Part shown: piece by piece, positions 7,780 through 14,732 of the stretch
How the letters are laid out: every line of letters starts with the position of its first letter
How positions within the stretch are numbered: position 1 is the first letter of the stretch
Source of the DNA: Selenomonadaceae bacterium
GTDB taxonomy: Bacteria > Bacillota > Negativicutes > Selenomonadales > Selenomonadaceae
Assembly (NCBI GenBank): GCA_017484235.1
Contig: JAFUTM010000406.1
Coordinates: 1 to 20,939 of the forward strand
Direction: 5' to 3'
DNA: 20,939 nt
The notes under the pieces: generated by a model
Told to the model about the DNA's origin: nothing
The model's input: the letters and a program-made list of their open reading frames with translations, nothing else
Database searches by the model: none
Position numbers and translations under genes: made by a program

Positions 7780-8676
7780 ATGAAATTTAAAAGACTTAAA
7801 CAGTTGCTCTGTGCAGGATTTTTGAGCGGAGCAATTCTCTTCGGTAGTTCAGTTGAGGCGGCAAATCCTGAAGGTGCATTTGAAGGTTATGGAACATTGC
7901 CGAATATGCTGCGCGTTGTTGGATGGGCGTTTGACCGTGACGATATGAATCACAAAGTCAGAGTTCACGTCTACATTGATGGAACGGCGGGCAGTTCGAC
8001 GACACCGAGTTATGAAATTATTGCTGACAAGTCAGATCACAATGGGCACGCTTTTGATTCGACTATTAATATTCCAACTGAATGGTGTGGAAAAAGAACC
8101 GTACGACTTTATGCATTAAACGATGTCGGCTCTGGCAGTTTTGTTGAAATTGGTTCAATGGTCATTGATATTCCAAGTCCAAATGCCAACCAAAATTCCA
8201 ATAATAATGTCAAAACTTCGCCAAGTGGTTATGCTTATCCATTAGGAAAGGCAACTTCTTTTGGCAACGGACACGATTGCGCTATTGCTGAAGGCACACC
8301 AATTTATGCTATAGCTGATGGTGTTGCTAATTTTTACCAGGTTATGGGTACTTACAAGGGCAGGTATGCAACTGTAAGCTATGGTAACTACATTGAATTA
8401 AAGTGTGATAATGGTGCATTAGCAAAATATGCACATTTACAACGATTTGAAGGTGTTGCGTTAAAATATACAAGCATTAGAAATCCCGGCTCAACTTACA
8501 CGGCTTGCAAAAATTATGGAAAAATATTGATTGGTTCGCGCAAAGTCCGTAAGGGTGACGTTATTGGTTATGTTGGAAATATAGGAAATACTGATGGTAA
8601 AACTGGTGTACATTTACATTTTGAGTTTTATGAAAATGGAATTAGACGAAATGTAAATAATTACTTTAACAGATAA
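7780..8676 (+). CDS. Secreted GWA-module plus M23-like peptidase protein
   Basis: The 298-residue protein has a signal peptide ending SSVEA. Residues about 30-132 form a GWA-type module (LRVVGWAFDRDD, VRVHVYIDGTAG, WCGKRTVRLYAL) that recurs in the CHAP protein at 14733. After an Asn/Ser linker, residues about 149-290 match the M23 LytM/lysostaphin-like domain: AEGTPIYAIADG, KYAHL (H219), KVRKGDVIGYVGNIGN and VHLHFEF (H278, H280). M23 enzymes cut peptide bridges in peptidoglycan with a zinc. The first zinc ligand of the usual HxGxD motif is Gly162 here (GNGHD, D166), with a His displaced to 165. It may be an inactive regulator or use altered metal geometry. The start follows GAAAGGTGTGG (about 7762-7772). 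Confidence 0.82.
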   Translation: MKFKRLKQLLCAGFLSGAILFGSSVEAANPEGAFEGYGTLPNMLRVVGWAFDRDDMNHKVRVHVYIDGTAGSSTTPSYEIIADKSDHNGHAFDSTINIPTEWCGKRTVRLYALNDVGSGSFVEIGSMVIDIPSPNANQNSNNNVKTSPSGYAYPLGKATSFGNGHDCAIAEGTPIYAIADGVANFYQVMGTYKGRYATVSYGNYIELKCDNGALAKYAHLQRFEGVALKYTSIRNPGSTYTACKNYGKILIGSRKVRKGDVIGYVGNIGNTDGKTGVHLHFEFYENGIRRNVNNYFNR

Positions 8677-8700
8677 TCAAAAATAAAATCATAAAATATA

Positions 8701-8748
8701 TTCTGCGTCGTCCAAAAAACAAGACGACTTATCACGGGCGGCGCAGAG
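8701..8748 (+). promoter_or_regulatory. Hairpin with a mutually exclusive alternative fold between the M23-like and ligase genes
   Basis: CTGCGTCGTCC (8703-8713) pairs with GGGCGGCGCAG (8736-8746), 11 pairs with two G-U, extendable by two outer pairs. Inside it, GTCGTC (8707-8712) can instead pair with GACGAC (8723-8728). No U-tract follows, so it is not a standard terminator. It could be an attenuator, an RNA-processing site or a stability element in the 119-base gap before the next gene. Confidence 0.5.
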
Positions 8749-8754
8749 TATAAC

Positions 8755-8774
8755 TGAATAAATGAATAAATGAA
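8755..8774 (+). repeat. Short tandem octamer repeat upstream of the O-antigen ligase/polymerase gene
   Basis: TGAATAAA occurs twice in a row (8755-8762, 8763-8770), followed by a partial TGAA. It lies 21 bases upstream of the ATG at 8796. Copy-number change would alter the distance from the hairpin to the start. Low complexity AT-rich DNA can produce such repeats by chance. Confidence 0.4.
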
Positions 8775-8795
8775 CTTAATACAAATGAAAAAATA

Positions 8796-10037
8796 ATGCA
8801 AATGCTGATGAAATACAAATTAACAATCAATAATATTATGTACCAATTGGTTTTATTGCTTGCTTTCTTCATAAACTTCTCGACGGCTGCTGCCAGTATC
8901 GCAGTAGGAATAGGCTTTTTGACAATAATATATCAAATAATAAAATGTAAACAATTTCCGACTATAGACAAAGAATTTATCATTATTTTTGCTATTTATT
9001 TTGTTATGCAGATAATCATTGCTTTATGTTCTCTTGATGTGCTGGTCAGTCTGCGTGAAGTTATTGGTGAAATGCACAGATGTTTGCCATTCTTCTTTGC
9101 GATAATGTATATCAAAGAGCAGTATCAACTGAGGAATGTACTAATAGTTATTCTCATTTCAAATATCATCAATGATTTTACTGGAATATATCAATGGTTT
9201 TTCCTCAATATACCAAGACCATATGCTTTTAATCATACAGCAACATTCTTTGGCTCATTCTTATTAATGCAGATTCCAATACACATTTTTATTGCGATGC
9301 TGCCTATAATGCCCAAATGGTCAAGAATACTTGCCGTGTTCGCCTGTGTAGTTTCATTATTCTCATTAACGATTTCATTAACTCGCGGTGCGTGGCTGGC
9401 GTTCATCATTGTCAGTATTGCTTTTATGTTAATAGATAAAATTCATCGTAAAATGACGCTGCGCCTTCTAAGTATTATATTAATTTGTTTTGTTGCCGCA
9501 TCAGTGTTCTTTCCATTAATATGGCGTAGTGTTAAGACTATAACTGACCCATATTACTCAAGTAATACAGAACGGGTGCTAATGTGGAAATCTTCTATAA
9601 ACATATTTAAGGATTATCCAGTGCATGGTATTGGACAAAAGATGTTTCAACGAGTATACAATGATGAATATATTTTGCCCAACGCTATAGATAAACCAGG
9701 CAAAGATGGACAAACTGGACACAGTCACCCTCACAGTAATATATTCAAAGTTCTGAGTGAAGGTGGATTAATCGGAATATTTGCATTTACATTTTTATAT
9801 GGTTATTTTTTCCATAGATTTTATATTGTATACTGGCGTGAAAAAAATATAATGAGTCTTTCTGCTGGATTAACGGCATTTTTGATTCTGCTTGGCTTGC
9901 AGATTGAAGGGCTAACTGACACGAATATGAATCAAGTGCCAATTATGCGTGAGTACTGGCTTCTTACAGGTATCCTGTTGAGTCCAAGCATTTTGACAAC
10001 GTATAAAGCTGGAGAAGAAAATGAAAAACGGAGTTAA
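8796..10037 (+). CDS. O-antigen ligase/polymerase family membrane protein (Wzy_C type)
   Basis: The 413-residue protein is polytopic, with about 10-12 hydrophobic segments, and is the only clearly multi-pass protein in the cluster. It shows hallmarks of the O-antigen ligase (WaaL)/Wzy_C superfamily. These are TRGAWLA with R198 in a membrane-edge position, and a large periplasmic loop (about 245-315) with SSNTERVLMWKSSINIFKDY, PVHGIGQKMF and HSHPHSN (His309, 311, 313). The family transfers or polymerises undecaprenyl-linked glycans, or in some members glycosylates proteins, at the outer face of the inner membrane. No convincing ribosome site precedes ATG 8796; in-frame ATGs at 8802 and 8808 are alternatives. 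It overlaps the next gene by 17 bases. Ligase versus polymerase cannot be decided from sequence alone. Secreted neighbours make protein O-glycosylation a possibility. Confidence 0.82.
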   Translation: MQMLMKYKLTINNIMYQLVLLLAFFINFSTAAASIAVGIGFLTIIYQIIKCKQFPTIDKEFIIIFAIYFVMQIIIALCSLDVLVSLREVIGEMHRCLPFFFAIMYIKEQYQLRNVLIVILISNIINDFTGIYQWFFLNIPRPYAFNHTATFFGSFLLMQIPIHIFIAMLPIMPKWSRILAVFACVVSLFSLTISLTRGAWLAFIIVSIAFMLIDKIHRKMTLRLLSIILICFVAASVFFPLIWRSVKTITDPYYSSNTERVLMWKSSINIFKDYPVHGIGQKMFQRVYNDEYILPNAIDKPGKDGQTGHSHPHSNIFKVLSEGGLIGIFAFTFLYGYFFHRFYIVYWREKNIMSLSAGLTAFLILLGLQIEGLTDTNMNQVPIMREYWLLTGILLSPSILTTYKAGEENEKRS

Positions 10038-11226
10038 AACTGCTAAATATTTTCTTATAGTTATGAGTCTGATTGTAATATTCTGTAAAGCTGGTATAAC
10101 TCATAACGGAATCACAAAATCTTATGTTCATTACACGATGAAGACAATGACTGTCAATCCATTTCATCCTGTTATGGCGATTTCATTAGCTGTCATCAAG
10201 AACGGTCAGATAATTTTATGTGATACAGTTGGTTATGCTCAAGTTAATAAAACACTTGCTGACAATGATACAAAATATCGGATAGCATCAATCTCAAAAC
10301 TTATTACTGCTATTGCAGCGTGGCAACTGATTGAAAGTGGAAAACTAAATCCTGATGCCGATGTAAACGATTACCTCGATGTTAAACTTCGCAATCCTGA
10401 TTATCCAGATATACCAATTACGACGACTATGTTAATGTCACATACTTCATCAATATCTGACGGCACAATGAGTAATGAAGCTCCTGGTACTTGTTTCCAC
10501 TACGACAATAAAAATTATGATTTACTGGCAACGATAATTGAAAAAGTATCCGGCGAACGTTTTGACAAATATATGACAGCTCATATTTTTAAACCAATGG
10601 AACTTACTTGCAGTTTTAATATAAGTGATATGAACAAAGAGACTCAAAGTCACATTGGAACTTTATATCGTAAATGCGATTCAGAGGGCAGATACGCACC
10701 GCTGATTGGTGAATGGACTGCTCAAGCTGATGATGGAGTAACTTTAAAGACTTATGATGATTACGTGACAGGTACAGATGCTTCCATATTTGGATCTGCT
10801 GGCGGGTTGCGTATTTCGATTAATGAACTGTGCCAGATTGCTCAAATGTTTATGAATGGCGGCAAATATAATGGCGTCAAAATTTTGAAGCCGTCTTCCG
10901 TTCAAAAGATGTTTACACCGATTTGGACGGGCGGTAACAAAGATGATTTAATTCGCTGTTACGGTATGGGAACGCATATTTTTACGAACACCGGCGGCGA
11001 TTGTCTGGTCAAAAAACAAAATCTACCTTTTGCTGGACACTTAGCAGAGGCTCACGGACTACTCGCTGGTTTTGTAATTGATTATACAAAAGGCAATGGA
11101 ATTATTTATATTATTGCTGGTCTTGGAAGTAATCCACATAAATATCGCGGAGATTATTCTGCTCTATATAAGTGGGAAGAACAATTATTAACAATTGGTG
11201 CTGAATATGGCAACTTTGAATATTAA
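10021..11226 (+). CDS. Serine hydrolase, class C beta-lactamase/PBP-like
   Basis: The 401-residue protein has one N-terminal hydrophobic segment (about 9-25), either a signal peptide or an anchor, with no good lipobox. The beta-lactamase-fold motifs are clear: S90ISK93 (SxxK nucleophile and base), Y161DN163 (YxN) in FHYDNKNYDLLATIIEKVSG, and a late His-Gly (H345G346) in AHGLLAGFVID. Also typical are LMSHTSSISDG (138-148) and GSAGGLRISINEL (258-270). Members include D,D-carboxypeptidases, D-amino-acid peptidases and esterases; the substrate is unknown. GGAGAAGAAA at 10011-10020 supports ATG 10021, and the overlap with the O-antigen ligase/polymerase gene argues for coupled translation and possibly work on the same periplasmic glycan or peptidoglycan. 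Confidence 0.85.
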   Translation: MKNGVKTAKYFLIVMSLIVIFCKAGITHNGITKSYVHYTMKTMTVNPFHPVMAISLAVIKNGQIILCDTVGYAQVNKTLADNDTKYRIASISKLITAIAAWQLIESGKLNPDADVNDYLDVKLRNPDYPDIPITTTMLMSHTSSISDGTMSNEAPGTCFHYDNKNYDLLATIIEKVSGERFDKYMTAHIFKPMELTCSFNISDMNKETQSHIGTLYRKCDSEGRYAPLIGEWTAQADDGVTLKTYDDYVTGTDASIFGSAGGLRISINELCQIAQMFMNGGKYNGVKILKPSSVQKMFTPIWTGGNKDDLIRCYGMGTHIFTNTGGDCLVKKQNLPFAGHLAEAHGLLAGFVIDYTKGNGIIYIIAGLGSNPHKYRGDYSALYKWEEQLLTIGAEYGNFEY

Positions 11227-11261
11227 AAATAAAAATAAATTTTAACAATGGAGGTATGGTA

Positions 11262-14099
11262 ATGAAACCTATCAATAAAAAATTACTTAAAATTATGATG
11301 CTGACAACAGTAACAATATACGCAAATTCCATTACGGTGTTCGCTGAAGATGAATATTCTAACTATAATATTGAAGTAGATGATAGTATTATCAATTTTA
11401 ATGGTTCCTCTTTTCATTACAATGGAGTTTATTCTCAATATATTAATGGTAAGTCAGGTATTGGCAATGTTTTTAATAATAATTTAACATTTAATGGAGG
11501 TAATTTTAGTTTTATTATAAATAGTGGAAGTTACTTTGGTAATTTTAGAAATAATACTATTAGTTTAATAAATGGCACATTATCAATTAATATAAGTGAT
11601 TTTACGTCTTACAGTGGCAATATAAACAGTAATGAAATTAATATAAATGGTGGTACATATAATAATAGTTATAACTTAATGTCATCTGCAATAGCAAGTA
11701 GTAATATCGTTAATATATCTGGCAGTCCAAATTTAAGTAATGCTTATATTTATGGTGGAGTACTTGGAGACGTTGGAGATTCATTGAATAATACTCTAAA
11801 TATCAGAAGTACTGGTTTAACAGCGAAAAACATTTATGACTTTCAAAACATAAACTTCTACTTGCCGAGTAATATTGCGAATGACGACAAAGTACTGACG
11901 CTGACTGATGGTAAAACAGACATATCCGGTGTCGATAGAATATACGCGCAGGTGCCAGGTGATACGTCCTTGACGAATGGTAATAAGGTTTATTTGATTC
12001 ATAACAATAATGGTATAAATGGTGAGGCTGCTAACAATTATGCTGAAATGGCAGTTGGTGTTTCGACTCAATATACAGTCAAAATCGAAAAGTCATCTGA
12101 CGGAAATAGTGTATTGATGTTGGTTGGTGACGCAGAAGAAAGTAATGATAGCGGTAATAGCGGCAGCAGCAACAACGGCAATAGTGGCAGTAGCGACAGT
12201 GGCAACAGTGGTAGTGACAACGGTAACAATAGCAGCAATACCAGCGGTGACAGTAGCAGTGACAGTGGTAATAGTGGTAGCAGCGACAACGGCAATAGCG
12301 GAAGTGACAACGGCAACAGTAGCAGCGACAATAGTAGCACAACGAATAACACAGCCTCAAACAATGTAATCACCGTCAATGATAGCAATTATACAATTAA
12401 ACACGCTGATGACGCCGAGCAGACAAGTGATTATAACGGCAACAGAAACAATGTAATTGGCGGTCAGGTCGGTTCAAACCTTTCTAATAGTGATATAGTC
12501 GGCGGCACCTCTGATTCCGGTGACTCGACAAACAATCAAATTACAATCAATGCCGGCACCTTTAATCAAGATATTAAGGGCGGCTATGCGCCAGGCAACA
12601 GTGCCTCTGACAACACAATCAACATCAGAGGCGGTCATTTTAATGGCGATATAATCGGCGGCGAAGGTTCGACGACAAATAATAATACAATTGACATCAG
12701 CGGCAACCCAACTTTCTCAAATAACACCATTATTTATGGCGGCAAGATTAACAACTCGTCGAGAAATTACGTTGAGGGCGGCTATATTGAAAAAGGCGAC
12801 GAGATTGCAAACGAGAGCAGCGGCAATACTCTCAACATTCGCAGTGTCGGTCTCACTGCCCAAAATATCGGCAATTTCAATAATTTAAACTTTTATATTC
12901 CAGAGAGTGCGACTAATGGCGACACTATGCTTACGTTAAGTGATACCTCCGGCACTGACCTCAGTAATACATCAATTAAGGCAGGCGTCACGGGCGATTC
13001 TTATTTGCAAACTGGTGACAGAGTTAATCTGCTCACAAATGAAAATGGTCTCACGACGACGGGCACGAGTTACGGCCAACTGACGGCTGGTGTTTCTGCT
13101 GACTTTGACGTTGCGGTTGCGCAAGCTGGAAATAGTATTGTTGCAACTATAACCAGAAAGACAACTAATCCTGAAACACGTATTTTCGACATACCACCAA
13201 TTGAAGTGCCACATCTTCTTAATAAAGGCACGGATCAGTTAATTCACGATTTTGATTTTGACGACATTAATCCACAGGAAATGCCGAATCAAAATTCCTT
13301 TTTATTAAATTCCGGTGGGCACAATGATCGCATTAAAACTGGTAGTGGCTCTATTCTCAGAAGTCGCGGCACTAATCATAATTTAGGATATGCACGCTCA
13401 TTTAAGAACTCCGCCGGTACATTTACTATTATTCCGGTTGTTGAATATGGTCACGGCAGCTATGACACTTACCTCAGCAATGATATGCACGGCGACGGCA
13501 GTGCGAAATATGTTGCAGGTGGTTTTATTGCCCGTCAATTTAATAACAGCGGTTTATATTATGAGGGCAGCTTCCGCGCAGGCCGCAGTGAATTTGATTT
13601 TGGCTCAAGTGGTTTTGAAAACTACGACCGCGTAAGCTATAAAACGCACGCGCCGGTATTTGCAAGCCATCTGCGTCTCGGCTATCTGACAAAGATTAAT
13701 CCGAAAAACATTTTGCACGTTTACGGAATTTATTCTTACAGCAGACAGAACAGTATGGACGCTCACTTGTCTTCTGGTGAGACTTACGCATTTGATTCAA
13801 TTGACAGCAACAGATTCAGAGCCGGATATAAATGGACGTCAAAGGTAAGTCCTATCAGTTATGTTTATACCGGTATGGCTTACATGTATGAGAGTAATCC
13901 TAATTCAAATGCAATGTATAAAAATCAGAATCTCAGAGTTCCGAAAGCCGGCGCGTCTGGATCGAGTGGTATGCTGGAACTTGGCTGGCAGATTAGACCA
14001 CTTAAAAATAATCCGTGGATGGTTGACATTAATACGACAGGCTGGATTGGTCATCAAAAGGGTATAACTGCTCTTGCTAAAATTAAAAAGGCGTTCTGA
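11262..14099 (+). CDS. Autotransporter with two passenger modules and outer-membrane beta-barrel
   Basis: The 945-residue protein has a signal peptide ending ITVFA. Two passenger modules follow, each with Asn/Gly/Ser beta-helix repeats and a shared cap: TLNIRSTGLTAKNI to about 290, and TLNIRSVGLTAQNI from about 522 to 635. A Ser/Gly/Asn/Asp linker (about 294-359) separates them. The C-terminal domain (about 705-945) is an autotransporter barrel with alternating aromatic strands (GLYYEGSFRAG, GSSGMLELGWQI) ending KKAF; the terminal Phe fits BAM recognition. GGAGG at 11250-11254 suits ATG 11262; ATG 11256 is too close. The first module is very AT-rich (17% GC in 11461-11520 by count) against 50% in 13441-13500, so the gene looks mosaic. 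No protease or catalytic motif was recognised, so an adhesin-like surface role is likely. Confidence 0.88.
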   Translation: MKPINKKLLKIMMLTTVTIYANSITVFAEDEYSNYNIEVDDSIINFNGSSFHYNGVYSQYINGKSGIGNVFNNNLTFNGGNFSFIINSGSYFGNFRNNTISLINGTLSINISDFTSYSGNINSNEININGGTYNNSYNLMSSAIASSNIVNISGSPNLSNAYIYGGVLGDVGDSLNNTLNIRSTGLTAKNIYDFQNINFYLPSNIANDDKVLTLTDGKTDISGVDRIYAQVPGDTSLTNGNKVYLIHNNNGINGEAANNYAEMAVGVSTQYTVKIEKSSDGNSVLMLVGDAEESNDSGNSGSSNNGNSGSSDSGNSGSDNGNNSSNTSGDSSSDSGNSGSSDNGNSGSDNGNSSSDNSSTTNNTASNNVITVNDSNYTIKHADDAEQTSDYNGNRNNVIGGQVGSNLSNSDIVGGTSDSGDSTNNQITINAGTFNQDIKGGYAPGNSASDNTINIRGGHFNGDIIGGEGSTTNNNTIDISGNPTFSNNTIIYGGKINNSSRNYVEGGYIEKGDEIANESSGNTLNIRSVGLTAQNIGNFNNLNFYIPESATNGDTMLTLSDTSGTDLSNTSIKAGVTGDSYLQTGDRVNLLTNENGLTTTGTSYGQLTAGVSADFDVAVAQAGNSIVATITRKTTNPETRIFDIPPIEVPHLLNKGTDQLIHDFDFDDINPQEMPNQNSFLLNSGGHNDRIKTGSGSILRSRGTNHNLGYARSFKNSAGTFTIIPVVEYGHGSYDTYLSNDMHGDGSAKYVAGGFIARQFNNSGLYYEGSFRAGRSEFDFGSSGFENYDRVSYKTHAPVFASHLRLGYLTKINPKNILHVYGIYSYSRQNSMDAHLSSGETYAFDSIDSNRFRAGYKWTSKVSPISYVYTGMAYMYESNPNSNAMYKNQNLRVPKAGASGSSGMLELGWQIRPLKNNPWMVDINTTGWIGHQKGITALAKIKKAF
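12141..12339 (+). repeat. Low-complexity Ser/Gly/Asn/Asp-coding repeat inside the first autotransporter
   Basis: Degenerate tandem units of the type GGYAAYAGYGGYAGYRRC encode GNSGSSDNGNSGSD-like peptide repeats. It forms a flexible linker between the two passenger modules. The units are imperfect and directly repeated, so copy number could vary by recombination while the reading frame is preserved. Confidence 0.75.
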
Positions 14100-14127
14100 T
14101 ATTTATGTATTAATCACATACGTATTT

Positions 14128-14167
14128 AAGGAGGTGGTGCTTATTGAGAAGTGCAATGTTTAATTAA
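14128..14167 (+). promoter_or_regulatory. Strong Shine-Dalgarno with a possible 7-codon leader ORF
   Basis: A near-perfect AAGGAGG (14128-14134) is followed after 9 bases by TTG at 14144 and a short frame (TTG AGA AGT GCA ATG TTT AAT TAA) ending at 14167. No longer frame uses this site. It could be a leader peptide, a decayed gene start or a spurious match in the 133-base gap after the autotransporter. Confidence 0.3.
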
Positions 14168-14177
14168 CTCAAAGTCG

Positions 14178-14684
14178 TCGAATTGATTTTGTAATGTCAG
14201 GATTCAGTCAATGATAATGAGGAGTGAAAACTATGACAGATATTAAAAAACGTCTGCTTGGTATGTTGCTGGCATTTGCAACGGTGTTTGCTGTCGTCAG
14301 CGGCATTGCGAACACAACCGAAGCAGCTAATAAAATATCATATGATTTAACCAATGGCAGAGAAGTTTATTTTACCGTTTCGGCAAAAAGGAGCTTCTTT
14401 AAAAAAGATTATACCGTAACCGTAATAGTTGAAGGCAATGGCGCACAAGCCCAAGTTTATTGCTGTCAAGTTAATGGCATAGGCGCAGATTTGCTAGGTA
14501 CTTGGATAAATGGCGGACATCAGGCGGTGGTCGGCTCGACTAAAACCAATAAAGCCTTTTCGCAAAAATTTAAAATTCAAAGAACCGGTGGTGGACGCTC
14601 TAAAGTTACAGTTGTTGTTAGTGATGGATTGAGTATTAGTAAATCATAGTTAAAATGAATTTTTATGTTATGAAATCAATTCGA
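14178..14684. repeat. 12-bp inverted repeat flanking the small secreted-protein gene
   Basis: TCGAATTGATTT at 14178-14189 and its exact complement AAATCAATTCGA at 14673-14684 bracket the gene at 14233-14649. Weaker matching continues on both sides, mostly with transition mismatches. It may mark an inserted cassette or an ancient duplication of a control site. No transposase or target duplication is seen. Confidence 0.35.
14233..14649 (+). CDS. Small secreted protein of unknown function
   Basis: The 138-residue protein has a long signal peptide (MTDIKKRLLGMLLAFATVFA ... TTEA) and a mature part of about 105 residues. The mature part is mostly beta-strand-like and basic, with a conspicuous YCCQ vicinal cysteine pair and a Gly-rich stretch (RTGGGRS) near the end. 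I recognise no family. TGAGGAG (14218-14224) is 8 bases from ATG 14233. A GTG at 14224 in the same frame lies within that ribosome site and was not used. The gene sits between the first autotransporter and the CHAP protein and is flanked by an inverted repeat. It could be a surface-associated or inhibitor-like protein, but no function is claimed. Confidence 0.68.
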   Translation: MTDIKKRLLGMLLAFATVFAVVSGIANTTEAANKISYDLTNGREVYFTVSAKRSFFKKDYTVTVIVEGNGAQAQVYCCQVNGIGADLLGTWINGGHQAVVGSTKTNKAFSQKFKIQRTGGGRSKVTVVVSDGLSISKS

Positions 14685-14732
14685 TGATGGAATAAAAACT
14701 ATTTATTATTATTGAGGAAAGGCGTGATTTTA

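Noticed and set aside
8701..8748. Rho-independent terminator
   Set aside because: The stem is good but no T-run follows on the + strand.
12141..12339. Possible CRISPR-like or regulatory repeat array
   Set aside because: Repeats are degenerate, in frame, without spacers, and encode a flexible peptide linker.
12068..12388. Long Leu/Pro-rich open frame on the minus strand
   Set aside because: It is the complement of the Ser/Gly/Asn/Asp linker repeat; composition is an artefact and there is no ribosome site.
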